A DNA stretch of 64,000 nt, taken from Tamarix chinensis (lineage: Eukaryota; Streptophyta; Magnoliopsida; Caryophyllales; Tamaricaceae). Made by a program: the position numbers and the translations under genes. The notes under the pieces are model-generated. The model did no database searches. It was given only the letters and a program-made list of their open reading frames with translations, and was not told the DNA's origin. Shown here piece after piece: positions 46,521-57,039 of the stretch. The DNA is taken from positions 72,234,652-72,298,651 of the forward strand of contig CM060178.1 of NCBI GenBank assembly GCA_030549775.1, read 5' to 3'. Every line of letters begins with the position of its first letter. Position 1 is the first letter of the stretch.

Positions 46521-46700
46521 GTGACATTAAAGCCGAAAAATTTTAAGCAATATTAAAGCCGATCTAGTCTAAGTGGCATTAAAGCTGAACCAACCCAAGT
46601 GGCATTAAAGCCGATTGATTCTAGAGGCATTAAAGCCGATCCAATTTGTGTGGCATTAAAGTCGAATAATTTCAGGTGGCGTTAGAGCCAAATAATTCTA
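46521..46700 (+). repeat. 26-bp tandem repeat, seven copies
   Basis: The core word GGCATTAAAGCCGA recurs with spacings of 25-26 bp. A shorter, diverged array of ATTAAAGCCCA-type units is present at the matching place of the 7,317 element (about 8,390-8,510), so the array is a family feature that expanded here. Confidence 0.85.
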
Positions 46701-49202
46701 TGACATAAAATATAGCATACGGTATCATACAATTTCAATCCATACTCAACCACGAATACGGTTTTCTAAAATGATTACAATTTAGGCACATTAGAACATA
46801 CTCCAAAATCATCGAATATTTTATAATTAACTAGACATGCTAACTGCATAATCATACTCATCCCTACGTATACCCAAACATATACAATACTCAAGAGGCA
46901 CACTAACATGCGTTCGCATTAAATCTATAACTCATATATACATACAATTACCAAGCAAAAATACGACATACGGTAGACATAATTAAATAATCAAGCATAC
47001 TCATCACCTTCCACTCCAAACAAGCATATATTTCATATTCCGCCATAAGTAAAGGTACATAATGACTTACCTAAATCTAAATCTAGCTAAGCAAATTGAG
47101 AAAAAGGGAGAGCTATCAAGAATCTCGACAATCTACGAGAAAGTTTTTCTTGATCACTGATGGAAATTGGAACTAAGTTAGAAACTGTCTTATCAATCAA
47201 TAATTTAAATATTATAATAAAATCAACATAAATGGACACAGATGATCTTTCTTGGGAAATGTGTCTAAAATCTAGGACTCGCAAACGTAACTCTATTAAG
47301 ATTTAAGATTAAATATTACTCAAATTGGGTTAAAAACATATCACTTGAAGCATTTCAAATATATTCGAAAGCCAAGGAAAGGACAATAGAAGATAAGTTA
47401 TTTTCTCAAAAATGATTTAATAGTTACATTTTACAACCAAAAAGACAAACCAACCATTTACATAGAACCAAATCCAATCCGATAAGATTAAAATGTAATT
47501 CAAATGATTGTAAATCAAAGGCGGAAATCAATTAGGTAAAAGAAGCATAGCATAATCAATTTTATAAAACCATATGAGAAAATTAAGGTTTTTAATGCTC
47601 AGACTACAAACCAACCAAATCACTTCGATTACCTCAAATTGATAGTTTTAAAACACAATTAAACTAACTTTGAATAAATCTAGATAACCAATTTCAACAC
47701 AAACAATTTTCTGAGTACCCAATTCAAGACAATCAATTTTCGAAATTAGGGTTTCAAAGCCCCAGACACAAATCAGAATAATTCAAATGAATTAATTTCA
47801 ATTGAAGGTGTTAGAATGCAATTAAGATCATTTCAGTTGTTTCTATAAATTCAATTTTAGAAAAACAACTGTACAAATGATCAATTTCATAATTTAATTT
47901 GGAATCTAGGGTTTTATGCCTGAAAATACAGTTTGGCTGAATTCTATTAATTTATTTAAATTGAATGTTTAGAAATGATTTTAGACATATTTTATAACAA
48001 ATCATATAATCAATTGCTCAAAACTAATAAAGGAAATACCCAATTTAGCATAATTAAGATTTTTTTAGCCTGGAACGCAAATCCAATCAATTCTTGCTAA
48101 AATATATAAATTAATGATTCAAAATTGTAATTAAATGTATTATAATGTAAATTATATAATAAATTGAATAAAACAACCCGATAATACAATATAATTTAGA
48201 CTTGCAAGAGTTTTGACCTAAAAATCCAATTCCAATCATTTTCACACAATTTTCCCAAATCAAAACTTCTGATATGAAATTAAATACATTTTAAAGGATA
48301 TTATAAAATAAATTGTGTGAAACAACTCAATTATGCAACCCAATTTCATTACATATAGATTTTGACCTAGAAATCCAATTCCAATTAATTTTGCATAAAT
48401 TTCTCAAATTGACGATTCTGATATGAAATTAGATACATTTTACAGCATATTGTAAAATTAATTTACCCAAAATAGCTTAATCGGACGAATCAGAAAATTT
48501 GGGCATAACTCGACAAAAAATCCGATTTTCACAAATCAACCAAATATACTACAATTAACCACTCTAAATCAATCATACAACATATATATACATAATTACA
48601 CAATAAATTTAGCTTATCATAAGCAAATTCATACTCAATTAATCAAAACAAAGGTTAAGGTTTTCAGAAATTTATACCAAATGAAACTAACAAATCGGGA
48701 CGGGTGAAGGCTAGAGAAGATGCGCTGAAGGTCGAAGACCACTCGCCAGTGACCTGCTAGGCTCGCGGTGGCTGACTAGAGGCCTGACCTGCGCTGCTCG
48801 TCGCTACCCCTATTGTTGTTCGCTGGGGCTACTACGGCTACTGCTTGTTGCTATGGCTGGCGAGGCGGCTGGAATGGAGGAGCAGGGAGGAGATTGTAGG
48901 CTATGGTTTGGTGCTAGGGTGCAGAACAGGGACAAACGGGAAAGGGAAAGATAAGATGGAAGAGAAGAGGAGAGAAAAGGAAAAAAGGAAGATAGGGGTC
49001 GGGTACCAGTGGGTTTAGGTTTTTTTTCGTAAATACACATATAAATAAATACTAAACATCTAAAAATATTGTTGGAAAATTTTATCTAAAATTTATTTAA
49101 CAAAAATTATTTCTTAAAGATTTGAAAGCCTAAAATTGATTTAAGAGCTATATAAAGAATTTCGGAAGAATTTACTAATGAACGCAAATATCTATATTAT
49201 TT

Positions 49203-49210
49203 ATGGAAAT
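49203..49210 (+). repeat. 8-bp target duplication, left copy (ATGGAAAT)
   Basis: Repeated exactly at 49,514-49,521. Confidence 0.9.
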
Positions 49211-49513
49211 TAGGGTTGTAAACGAGCCAAGCCGAGCCAAATACCCTTAGGCTTGGGTTCGGCTCGTTTAATTAAACGAGCCTAAAATCTTGTTTGGACT
49301 TGGCTCGTTTAACTAAACGAACGAGCCGAACCGAGCTTTTAACTAGCTGAACCGAGCCGAGCTTTTTCAAGCTCAAGCTCGGCTCGTTTAATAAACGAGT
49401 TGAGACTAAGCCTCAATTTGAGGCTCGTTCAATTAAACGAACGAGCCGAACTGAGCTTTTAACGAGCCGAGCCGAGCCGAATACCTAACTGGCTCAACTC
49501 ATTTACAGCCCTA
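49211..49513. mobile_element. hAT-type MITE, 303 bp
   Basis: Terminal inverted repeats TAGGGTTGTAAACGAG and, as reverse complement of the right end, TAGGGCTGTAAATGAG agree at 14 of 16 positions. A perfect 8-bp target duplication ATGGAAAT flanks the element (49,203-49,210 and 49,514-49,521). TAGGG termini and 8-bp duplications are hallmarks of the hAT superfamily. The interior is a dense array of CGAGCCGAGC and GCTCGTTTAATTAAACGAG words, giving a strong fold-back potential. It has no coding capacity. Confidence 0.9.
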
Positions 49514-49521
49514 ATGGAAAT
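49514..49521 (+). repeat. 8-bp target duplication, right copy (ATGGAAAT)
   Basis: Identical to 49,203-49,210. Confidence 0.9.
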
Positions 49522-50178
49522 ACATTATAAGACCTTGAAATAATATTTAAAAGCATATAAGAAAATATTTAAATCAAACTCTAATAAACCAAGGATAATT
49601 TCAATAATTTCCGAAACTCGTCTTTTGCAAACCAAAAGGGTAAAACGGAAGAAAATTAATTTCAACAATAAATTGATAAATAAGCTCCAAAATCATTTTA
49701 ATTCAAAACTTTCCGCAGATCTTAATGACTTCGGAAATGAATAAATTTAAAGTCGGAAATATTTTCTACAGAGAAAATCATTAAAATAGATTTGACTATT
49801 TTAAATGAAAATTTTATAATTTAAATAATATATATATTATTAACAAAATATAACTTCAAAACAAAGTTGTAATCACACGATGAAGTTATAATCGAAAATG
49901 AATCTAAAATATTTAAAATCAAAATATAAAAAAGAATGGAAGTACATATTTTAAACCAAAAAACGAGGTCATATGAATATAATAAAATCATAATAATGAA
50001 CGAATTTATCTAGAATGATCTACAACAAAAACGATTAATTAAATTCAAATATGAAATCAAAATCATCAATAAATCCATAAAATGAATCAAAACTAAAATA
50101 ATTAAACGTTTACATTAAATTACGATAATAAAATAATTAAGCTTAATAAAATTGAATTTCAAAATACGGGGTATTACA

Positions 50179-50183
50179 AGTGT
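50179..50183 (+). repeat. Target-site duplication, right copy (AGTGT)
   Basis: Identical to 44,881-44,885. Confidence 0.85.
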
Positions 50184-50301
50184 ATTTAGGTTTAATGAAG
50201 TTATGAAATCCAATCAATCAACCGAGGGATAGGGGAGGTGATGATGTGCAGCTCCAAGGTTAGATTTAAGCATGGGGAATGCAAGTGAAGAATGTTGAGC
50301 G

Positions 50302-50317
50302 AAGGAAAAGCTAAAGT
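50302..50317 (+). repeat. LINE target duplication, 16 bp
   Basis: AAGGAAAAGCTAAAGT; the other copy is at 51,857-51,872. Confidence 0.85.
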
Positions 50318-51856
50318 CAGGTAAAGGAGAGTAAATATATTACCTGAGGCTGTACAAATACACTGGGCATGCCCAGGAGCAAAATGGATAGGCTTACCAC
50401 ATGCTTGGTAGCTCTATCAAGACATAGGAAGAGAACCACTCAAACAATACATGAAGAGAGACCATGGACAGGAGGTTTACAAAGCCATCTCATAAAATAG
50501 GGCACTATAAACATAGCGTTTAATCTGTACAACCAATCCTCTAGTATCCAGATCTCTAAAGTCAAAGGCTATGGCATTACGAGCTTTCCAGATAAGGTAA
50601 GTCGAGGCAGCCAAGGTCAAGGCCCTTGCCTTAGTCACCAGCTTATTACCTTTTCTTCTCCTTCTTACAGCTCGAACCACGCTGAAAAGAGAGGTAGACC
50701 CCCTATCAATACCAAGCCAAGATCGAAGGTCCTTCCATACCCCAGCAATAATGGGACATTGAAAAAATAAATGATCATGATTTTCAATATCCTTATGACA
50801 GAAATAACAGGCATAGGGTTTATGGAGGAAGGGTAGATGATCTCGTATATTCAACCTTCTCAAAAGAGTGAGCCTAAAAATGAAAGTATATCTTCGAGTC
50901 CTGCAGTATTTCCACACAATGTCATAGTTCACCCATTTATTAGCTTTTGGCCGGAAAAATTCATAGGCCAGGTGTGTGGAAAAGTGATTTCCCAAAATCC
51001 AAGACAGTAGGCGATCCCAGGCCATGTCTTGTGATCCCTCCTGTCTGAAAATAAGCTTGTACACAATGGAAATTTGTTTCATAAAGTGGGAAGTATCATG
51101 TGAAGGCCTATACTCCCCTAGAGAGCGTGAATGTAGATAATGTATATGGATCCACTTCATCCAGAGAGATTCTTTTTCATCCTGTAGGAACCATATATAT
51201 ATTTGCTAATAAACGCATAATTCCAAGCAACAATATTTTTGAGGCCAAGCCCACCTTCCTTTCTTGGCATACAGAGTTTGCTCCAAGCCACCTGTGCAGC
51301 TTTGCCATACCACAAGAAGCTCCAACATAGGCCAAAAATACGGTTTATGACAACCTTAGGGAGAACAAAGATACCAAGCCAAAAACCCAAAATGCCTTGA
51401 ATAACCGAATTTAAAAGTTCAAGCCATCCTGCAAAGGATAAAGAACTCGCTTTCCATGCTTTCAGCCTGTCACACCATTTATCAAAATTTCATAATCAAT
51501 AGCCCTTAGCTTACTTGGTTTGAGGGGAACACCCCAGTATCGAAAGGGAAAAGAGCCCTGGGACATACAAGAAGACCGAAGCATGTCTGACCGAACTTCA
51601 TTAGTCACCCCTGCCAAGAAGATCTGTGATTTAAGAGGGTTGGCTTCCAAACCCGATGTCCTGCTGAAAGCCTCCAAACCTTTTAACAAAATATTAACAG
51701 AGGCAGTATCTCTACGATTGAAAAGAAGCAAATCATCAGCAAAAGCAAGGTGCAATAACTTCATAGGCTTGCATTTAGAATGAAAGGAGAAATTCTTAGT
51801 AGCAGAGAGGGTTTTAAGAAGTCTGCTCAAGTACTCCATGCTTAAAACAAAAAGGT
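50318..51856 (-). mobile_element. 5'-truncated L1-type LINE, 1,539 bp, with 16-bp target duplication
   Basis: The minus strand starts within reverse transcriptase (YLFVLSMEYLSRLL) and ends about 150 bp after the stop of the last domain. ACTTTAGCTTTTCCTT (sense) is present on both sides: 51,857-51,872 and 50,302-50,317 as AAGGAAAAGCTAAAGT on +. The host LTR-like element continues on both sides. 5' truncation and a long target duplication are typical of LINE target-primed insertion. The 3' end shows no poly(A) tail. Confidence 0.88.
50477..51856 (-). pseudogene. LINE ORF2 C-terminal half: reverse transcriptase end and zf-RVT region
   Basis: The first piece (51,856-51,462) reads YLFVLSMEYLSRLL, then LLHLAFADDLLLFNR with the catalytic Asp pair, FSRTSGLEANPLKSQIFLAG and FPFRYWGVPL. 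The second (51,390-51,157) reads KAAQVAWSKLCMPRKEGGLG. The third (51,160-50,477, 227 codons) has SWILGNHFSTHLAYEFFRP, then LNIRDHLPFLHKPYACYFCHKDIENHDHLFFQC, the zf-RVT zinc region with C..C and H...C, and ends with LVVQIKRYVYSALFYEMAL and a stop. Frame breaks separate the pieces. Endonuclease and the first half of the reverse transcriptase are absent. Confidence 0.87.
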
Positions 51857-51872
51857 AAGGAAAAGCTAAAGT
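51857..51872 (+). repeat. LINE target duplication, 16 bp
   Basis: Identical to 50,302-50,317 and next to the truncated 5' end of the LINE. Confidence 0.85.
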
Positions 51873-52636
51873 GACACAACTAGTATAGGTAGAAAGTCTA
51901 TGAAAGTAAATTTGGCTCAAAATATGGTTGAATGAATAAGACACTAGTTAACTTGATACAAAATCTGATCATGGAAGTGTAGGGAAGTAATTTTATGCAT
52001 GAATAGTAAGTTTACGATTTATAGATTATTTTTAGTTGTGGAAAGACCAATAAAGAGGATAAAATGAATAAAATAGCAAAAAAGCTCATAAAATTAAAAA
52101 CAAATTTAAAAACCCTTAAAATAATATTTTAAACTCACATGTAAAATTTTATGAATTTATAACAAGATTTGATATATAAAATATCAAAATGACTATTAAT
52201 TAACAAGCTTACAAAGTAATTACAAACATAAATACCAAAACAATTCATAAAATCTCGAAACTTTTCATATCATCTTATTTACTCATTTGAAACCTAAATA
52301 TAATTTTTCATAATTTTTAACAAATATATGATATGATATTTAGCTAGCATACCTTAATTATATATTTTGCATATAAAATTCAAAAGGAATGACAAACACA
52401 AATAAAATTAAACCAAATTTCTGGATTTATATTTAAACACATTTAACTTAAATCTTGTTGGTTTAACTTAAAAATTTACATATATAAATAGTATTTTATA
52501 AGCAAAGTGCATCTAGCCGCAAAATTGCAATTACTACAGAATCACCCTAAACAAGCTTGAGGCTATAAAATATTCTACAATAATTTATGTAATTAAGTAC
52601 ACATAATTACAACTAGTTAAAAATGGGGTATTACAA

Positions 52637-52641
52637 AATGA
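52637..52641 (+). repeat. Target-site duplication, right copy (AAATG)
   Basis: Identical to 42,470-42,474, ten kilobases away. Confidence 0.8.
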
Positions 52642-53760
52642 GTTAAATAGGTAAGTGAGTATTTAATCAAGTGAAATAATTAAAAGAATTGATTTGGTTT
52701 ATTTAAATATCAAATGAGCCAAATAGTTAAACGAATCAAGCAACGAATTGAATCATGATAAACAAGCGGCTTTAGTTTGTTAAAAAAACATTTAAAAGTT
52801 TAATGAGCCAAGTCAAGTTCATTTGGCTCATTTCAATTTCGAACTGAAATCAATCCTAAAAAATAAATGAGTCAGGGCTATTTGGTTCGATTTGGCTTGT
52901 CTATCCACTTATTTATTACTGGACCTAGTCATTGGGTCAGGGTGGGTAAGGCCTAAGTTAGACCGATGGTGGATCAGGTTATGGATTGACTCTATCATTT
53001 ATTAGTGGGTCTTGACCTAACTTGGGTCAACACTAGATCAAGCAGGGCCAGATTGACCCATGGGCTTTAATAAATTTATATGTATATTTTATTAGTTAGC
53101 TATTTTTAACATCTTTTATGACTAAAAAAAATATAAAGTTAGAATAACTACATATACTAATTATGATATTACCTTAGAGAATTTTTATTAAACAAACTCG
53201 TTTGATATCTATAAAGCCAATTAGAATAGAACTAGTTTTTATAGGGTAAATAATATCTATAAAGCCAACATTTATATTTATCATTATTTTTCATATAAAA
53301 ATACTTTAGCCTTAAGATGAATTTGATGTTAATCTATTTTTTAACACTTCAATTGTATTTCAAGAAGAAAAAAAGTATAAGTTTTTTTGTACTATTATTA
53401 ACCACAACTTTATAATTATTATTATCGTCTAAAAAATGGTGAGTTTAATAAAATATTATTTTAAAAGTAATTTTTAAATATGAATTATCATAAAAAAAAT
53501 AAGTAGTGTCAAACAAAAATTATATATTTTTATTAATAAATTAATTAATAATAAACAAAAAGATAATTGGATCAATAAAAGTCCACGGATACCCATAAAC
53601 ATTTTAGAATAAATCTATACTTAATTGATCAGAAATAAATAAATAAATAAATAAATAAAAAGTCAATTCATACCTAAATACTTTCTGAATCGAATTTTAG
53701 TGAATTTTTGACACAGGCTAATTGAACTAGAGAGGTCTCCTACTATTTAGTATTTATTAC
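52642..53760. other. AT-rich DNA with old repeat traces, no gene
   Basis: The words GAGCCAA, GGCTCATTT and GGGTCAGG recur at 52,690-53,060 and look like a worn MITE-type repeat, but no ends could be fixed. The rest is AT-rich, with an (AAAT)n run at 53,633-53,660. Confidence 0.45.
53633..53660. repeat. (AAAT)n microsatellite
   Basis: About seven AAAT units. Confidence 0.9.
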
Positions 53761-54482
53761 GCACCTGAAAGCTGCGTGCACAGGAAATGGAAATGCAGCA
53801 TGATATTGATACGTGATGTCTTGTCGACGACTTTGTATTACGAACCACTCACCCTAGCAGGACCCAGAATACGTCTTTCAGTCCAACTTCTGCCTCTTGT
53901 CCTAATTTTGAAGTCTCAAACTTCAAAGAATCTGAACCTGATAATTGCTCCTTCTAACGAGTGTAAGAAATGCAGGACAGCCACGTCAAGCGTAGGACTC
54001 GACATTTACGTTGAAGTCTCTATCCAAGTGTTTCTGTTAAGCATTATCGCCTCATTGACTAATTTCTTTACTTTCATCATGATTCGGGCTCAAAAGGTCC
54101 CGAACTTTTGTCATGTCCTTCACGAGCCATTTATAGCAGAAGGAATGACAATTAATCGTACCTAACGTTTTTGTCGTACCCTTTGCTCAACCTCGCGGCC
54201 ATTTTCCCTGTCGGTTTAAAGAGGAGCCATTTAAGCTAAAAGAGGTTCCTTCATCCCCTACCATCCATGACGATTCTCGCATCGTCCATGTCGTCGCTGC
54301 TAACATATTTTGATATTCATGGTAGTCTCTTTATTAACATGTAGTTGTAGTATCTTTATCCATATATTGTAGATCTCTATTACCCATATTAGCATCCTAA
54401 TTTTTTTATAGCTTCATACAATATTATCTTAAAGAAGTTTTATGGTGTAGACCTATGCTTTATATGTATTATTTTAATTAAA
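53761..54482 (+). other. Low-repeat, GC-richer stretch, possible host promoter region
   Basis: This stretch lacks transposon motifs and differs in composition from both sides. It has a bZIP-type core GCCACGTCA (53,980-53,988). A 129-codon open frame at 53,776-54,165 has no domain pattern and an unlikely composition, so I do not call it a gene. Confidence 0.3.
54267..54344 (+). CDS. Possible short first exon or small ORF (25 codons), unknown
   Basis: The frame MTILASSMSSLLTYFDIHGS opens after a pyrimidine-rich leader and stops at 54,344. The first twelve residues are rich in Ser, Leu and Ala without acidic residues, as in plastid or mitochondrial transit peptide starts. If real, it would be the first exon of a gene disrupted by the copia element at 54,483. 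Such a short frame can easily arise by chance. Confidence 0.15.
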   Translation: MTILASSMSSLLTYFDIHGSLFINM

Positions 54483-54768
54483 TGTTGGTGGTATTATTCT
54501 TATTTACACTTAATAACGTATTTATATATGTATTAGCCGTACCTCTATCTTATTGGCGTAACAACCACCTCTTTAGCAATGTAATCCTCCTGGATTACTA
54601 GAGTCAAAGCTTATCTCCATATTATTATTCAATTAGATATTTCCACGAGCCATTGCATTTGTTCATTCATATACTCACTGTATTTACTGCATTGTTTTTA
54701 CCCTATTTAAAATCATAATATGCAATGAAAAGAAAGTGTTTTTCCAATTCATTGTTCATCTCTTTACA
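54483..54768 (+). repeat. 5' LTR of the copia element, 286 bp
   Basis: It starts TGTTGGTGG and ends CTCTTTACA directly before the primer site. It is short, as in many plant copia lineages. No partner LTR exists in the window, so the left boundary is by terminus only. Confidence 0.65.
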
Positions 54769-54780
54769 TGGTATTAGAGC
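54769..54780 (+). promoter_or_regulatory. Primer-binding site, tRNA-Met type
   Basis: TGGTATTAGAGC, one base different from the standard TGGTATCAGAGC, abuts the LTR. Confidence 0.85.
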
Positions 54781-54899
54781 TTATAGTGCTCTAACCAACC
54801 CTACAATCCAATCATGCCTACTAGTAACTCCACCAATATCACTCCTTCTATTGTCTAGACCTTCGATCCAAAGATCTCATTCACAATAACACTCATACA

Positions 54900-55730
54900 C
54901 TCATACACAACTTTCCATCAAGCTCACTAGAAGCAACTACCTAGCATGGCACAAAAAGATTAAATCTCTCCTCATTGAGTATGATATGGATGGATCTGTT
55001 AATGGAACCACACATGTCCTCCTCCCACAAGTGATAATGATGATGGTGAAACTCCAAATCTTGCATATACCTATTGGATACGTCAAGACCGGTTATTATA
55101 CCTCACCCTTCTCAGTTCGTGTGAAGCTGATTCACGAAGCATTATGTCCTCTACTAAGACATCTGATGAAGCATAGGAAAAAATTTTGAAAGCTTATGCC
55201 AACAAGTCCCACTCTTAGGTTATGTCTCTTAAGGAGTGTCATGCTTCCATTACAAAGGGAACTTCCTTTGTGGCAGAATATCTCAATCAAATTAAGGGCA
55301 CATCAGATGAACTCTCTCTCATTGGATATCCTCATGATGATATAGATATTGTCATCTATACACTCAGTGGCCTTGGATACACTTTTAGAGATATTGTTGT
55401 CCCTTCGCGTTCAAGAACAACCAATATCATTTGATGACTTGGTTGATGAGCTTGTGGGCTATGAACTTCTCCTTCATAATGAGGAATGTCTTCACAACTC
55501 ATCTCTTCTAACTGCTAATCATGTTAGGAAATTGTCCTACAATACGTATAAGGGTTGTGCTCAGTCTTATGGTCTAACACCTCATCACAAAACATTATCA
55601 CCAAGATATGGTTCAATGTCACCATCCTATCCTCGCCGCACTTCATCCTAGGGTCTCATTGTATGTTAATATTGTGACAAGCAAGGTCACAGTGCCAAGG
55701 ACTATTATAAAATTAAAGGCTACCCTCCCA
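54900..55730 (+). pseudogene. Copia gag and zinc knuckle, broken
   Basis: Traces begin with KLTRSNYLAWHKKIKSLLIEYDMDGSVNG-like reading (LT..NY..W......L...). Open pieces 54,986-55,189, 55,222-55,434 and 55,349-55,651 follow, with VAEYLNQIKGTSDELSLIGY and DDIDIVIYTLSGLGYTFRDIV, the standard plant copia gag (UBN2-type). The knuckle at about 55,660-55,705 reads C, stop, YCDKQGHSAKDYY, so its last Cys is Tyr. It is non-functional. Confidence 0.8.
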
Positions 55731-55779
55731 AACATGCCACACATGTGGCTCATCTTGCTACAATGGTCCTTCCTTTTCT

Positions 55780-56220
55780 AATAATGCATGGCTCATGGAA
55801 TCCAGAGCATCTCACCACATCACCAATCACTTTTTCAATTTATCTCTTAAGTCAAATTATGGTGACCTTGATTAGGTCCATGTAGCTAATGGGCAAGGTC
55901 TACAGATCACTCATATAAGCTTTGAGCAAAGGGGTGACTCTTCTTCATGGAAGAAATGAGGATAATGTCTACAAGCTCCACTCCAACACCCATCCCTCAC
56001 TAACAATAGCCTATGTCAGTGTTCATCCCTTCCTTGGTCAATGTTATACCTAGCTGGCCCATCCTACAGCTCTAAAACTCTCTCATGTCCTCACATCCAA
56101 CAAAATTCTTATCCCCCACTCCTCTCTTGCTCCTTGTCTACAATGTTTAGTTAATAAAAGTCACAAAATCCCTTTCACCAAGTATACCATTAACAATTCT
56201 TGTCCTTTAGATATTATTTA
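55780..56220 (+). pseudogene. Copia protease and GAG-pre-integrase region, decayed
   Basis: NAWLMESRASHHITNHFFNL corresponds to the protease start W..DSGA.HH.T.....L. The catalytic DSG is ESR, so it is inactive. The following region up to 56,220 keeps only traces (LTLLHGRNEDNVYKL, HVLTSNKI). Confidence 0.65.
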
Positions 56221-56940
56221 TGTAGATGTTTAGGGTCCTACCTCAGTTAATTCTATTGATAACTTTAAATTTTATGTTGTGTTCATCGACCAATTTTCAA
56301 AATATGTGTCATTGTTTCCTCTCAAATACAAATATGATTTTGTCACCATTTTCCCTGCATTTAAGTCTCTTATTGAAACAAAATTAAATCAAAAAATTAA
56401 GACCCTATATACAAATAATGGTGGAGACTTTATGAACCTCAGAATTTTCCTAGCCTCCAATGGCATCTCTCATTACACAACTCCACCATACACTCCCGAA
56501 CATAATGGTATCTCCAAACACAAACATCGTCACTTAATTAAAACTTCTTATTGTTCACTGCATCATGGTTCCCTCCCATATACATTTTGGTCTTATGTTA
56601 TTTAAACTGCAACCTATCTTATCAACCAATTGCCTACCCCTCTTTTACACATGAACACCGCTTACTCTCACCTCTTTAACCACGCGCCTAACTACTCTAA
56701 ATTAAAAACCTTTGGGTGTCTATGTTTTCCTTGGCTCAAACCTTATATGAACTCCAAATTAGAACCCAAATCTCACCCTTGTATCTTCTTAGGCTATTCT
56801 TCCAACTAAAGTACATATCTCTACTATGATCCTATCACCACTAGAGTTCACTCCAATCACCAAGTCACCATTATAGAATGTATCTTTCCCTTTCCCACTC
56901 TCTCCTCTACCACCTCATCCCCATCACCCTCCTTTTTTGA
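56221..56940 (+). pseudogene. Copia integrase
   Basis: The open piece 56,279-56,605 (108 codons) reads FIDQFSKYVSLFPLKYKYD, IKTLYTNNGGDFMNL (catalytic D of the usual SDNGGE changed to N), YTTPPYTPEHNGISKHKHRHL (the Glu of GVAERKHRH is lost) and SLPYTFWSYVI. After a stop come TATYLINQLPTPLLHM, FGCLCFPWLKPY and PCIFLGYSSN. Two of the three catalytic residues are gone. Confidence 0.8.
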
Positions 56941-57039
56941 TCCTCCTCCTTTTATTCAAATTAATTATTCTCATAATACCACATGCCCCACTGAGTCCAC
57001 CTCCCATACAAAATCCCCCTCTTCCTCCAACCCCTCAAC

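Larger units (their letters stand above)
44886..50178 (-). mobile_element. Complete LTR-like element nested in its relative, 5,293 bp
   Basis: TGTAACATCCC at 44,886 and CGGGGTATTACA ending at 50,178 are the ends. AGTGT flanks both sides (44,881-44,885 and 50,179-50,183). The host element continues on both sides exactly as in the uninterrupted copy (CTACACTCCACTACC at about 9,548). The body has two tandem arrays, a GC-richer purine-biased block (48,690-49,020) and a hAT MITE (49,211-49,513). No coding domain, primer site or internal LTR pair is visible. It is the longest coding-free unit of the family here. Confidence 0.87.
42475..52636 (-). mobile_element. LTR-like element (probable solo LTR) with two nested insertions
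   Basis: The outer ends are TGTAACACACC at 42,475 and GGGGTATTACA ending at 52,636, flanked by AAATG on both sides (42,470-42,474 and 52,637-52,641). It is the inverted relative of 8,630-12,183. The pieces 42,475-44,885, 50,184-50,317 and 51,873-52,636 align in order with that element. Subtracting the 5,293-bp inner element with its AGTGT duplication and the 1,539-bp LINE with its 16-bp duplication leaves 3,309 bp. No coding domain of its own is visible. The frame at 43,597-43,833 parallels one at 10,847-11,077 because the DNA is homologous, not because it is a gene. Confidence 0.85.

Noticed and set aside
45590..46700. CRISPR array in the 51-bp and 26-bp repeat region
   Set aside because: Plant nuclear context, direct tandem units without unique spacers, and no cas genes.
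53776..54165. 129-codon open frame as a host gene
   Set aside because: No domain pattern, no splice context, and the composition does not resemble a known family. It was kept only as part of a possible promoter region.
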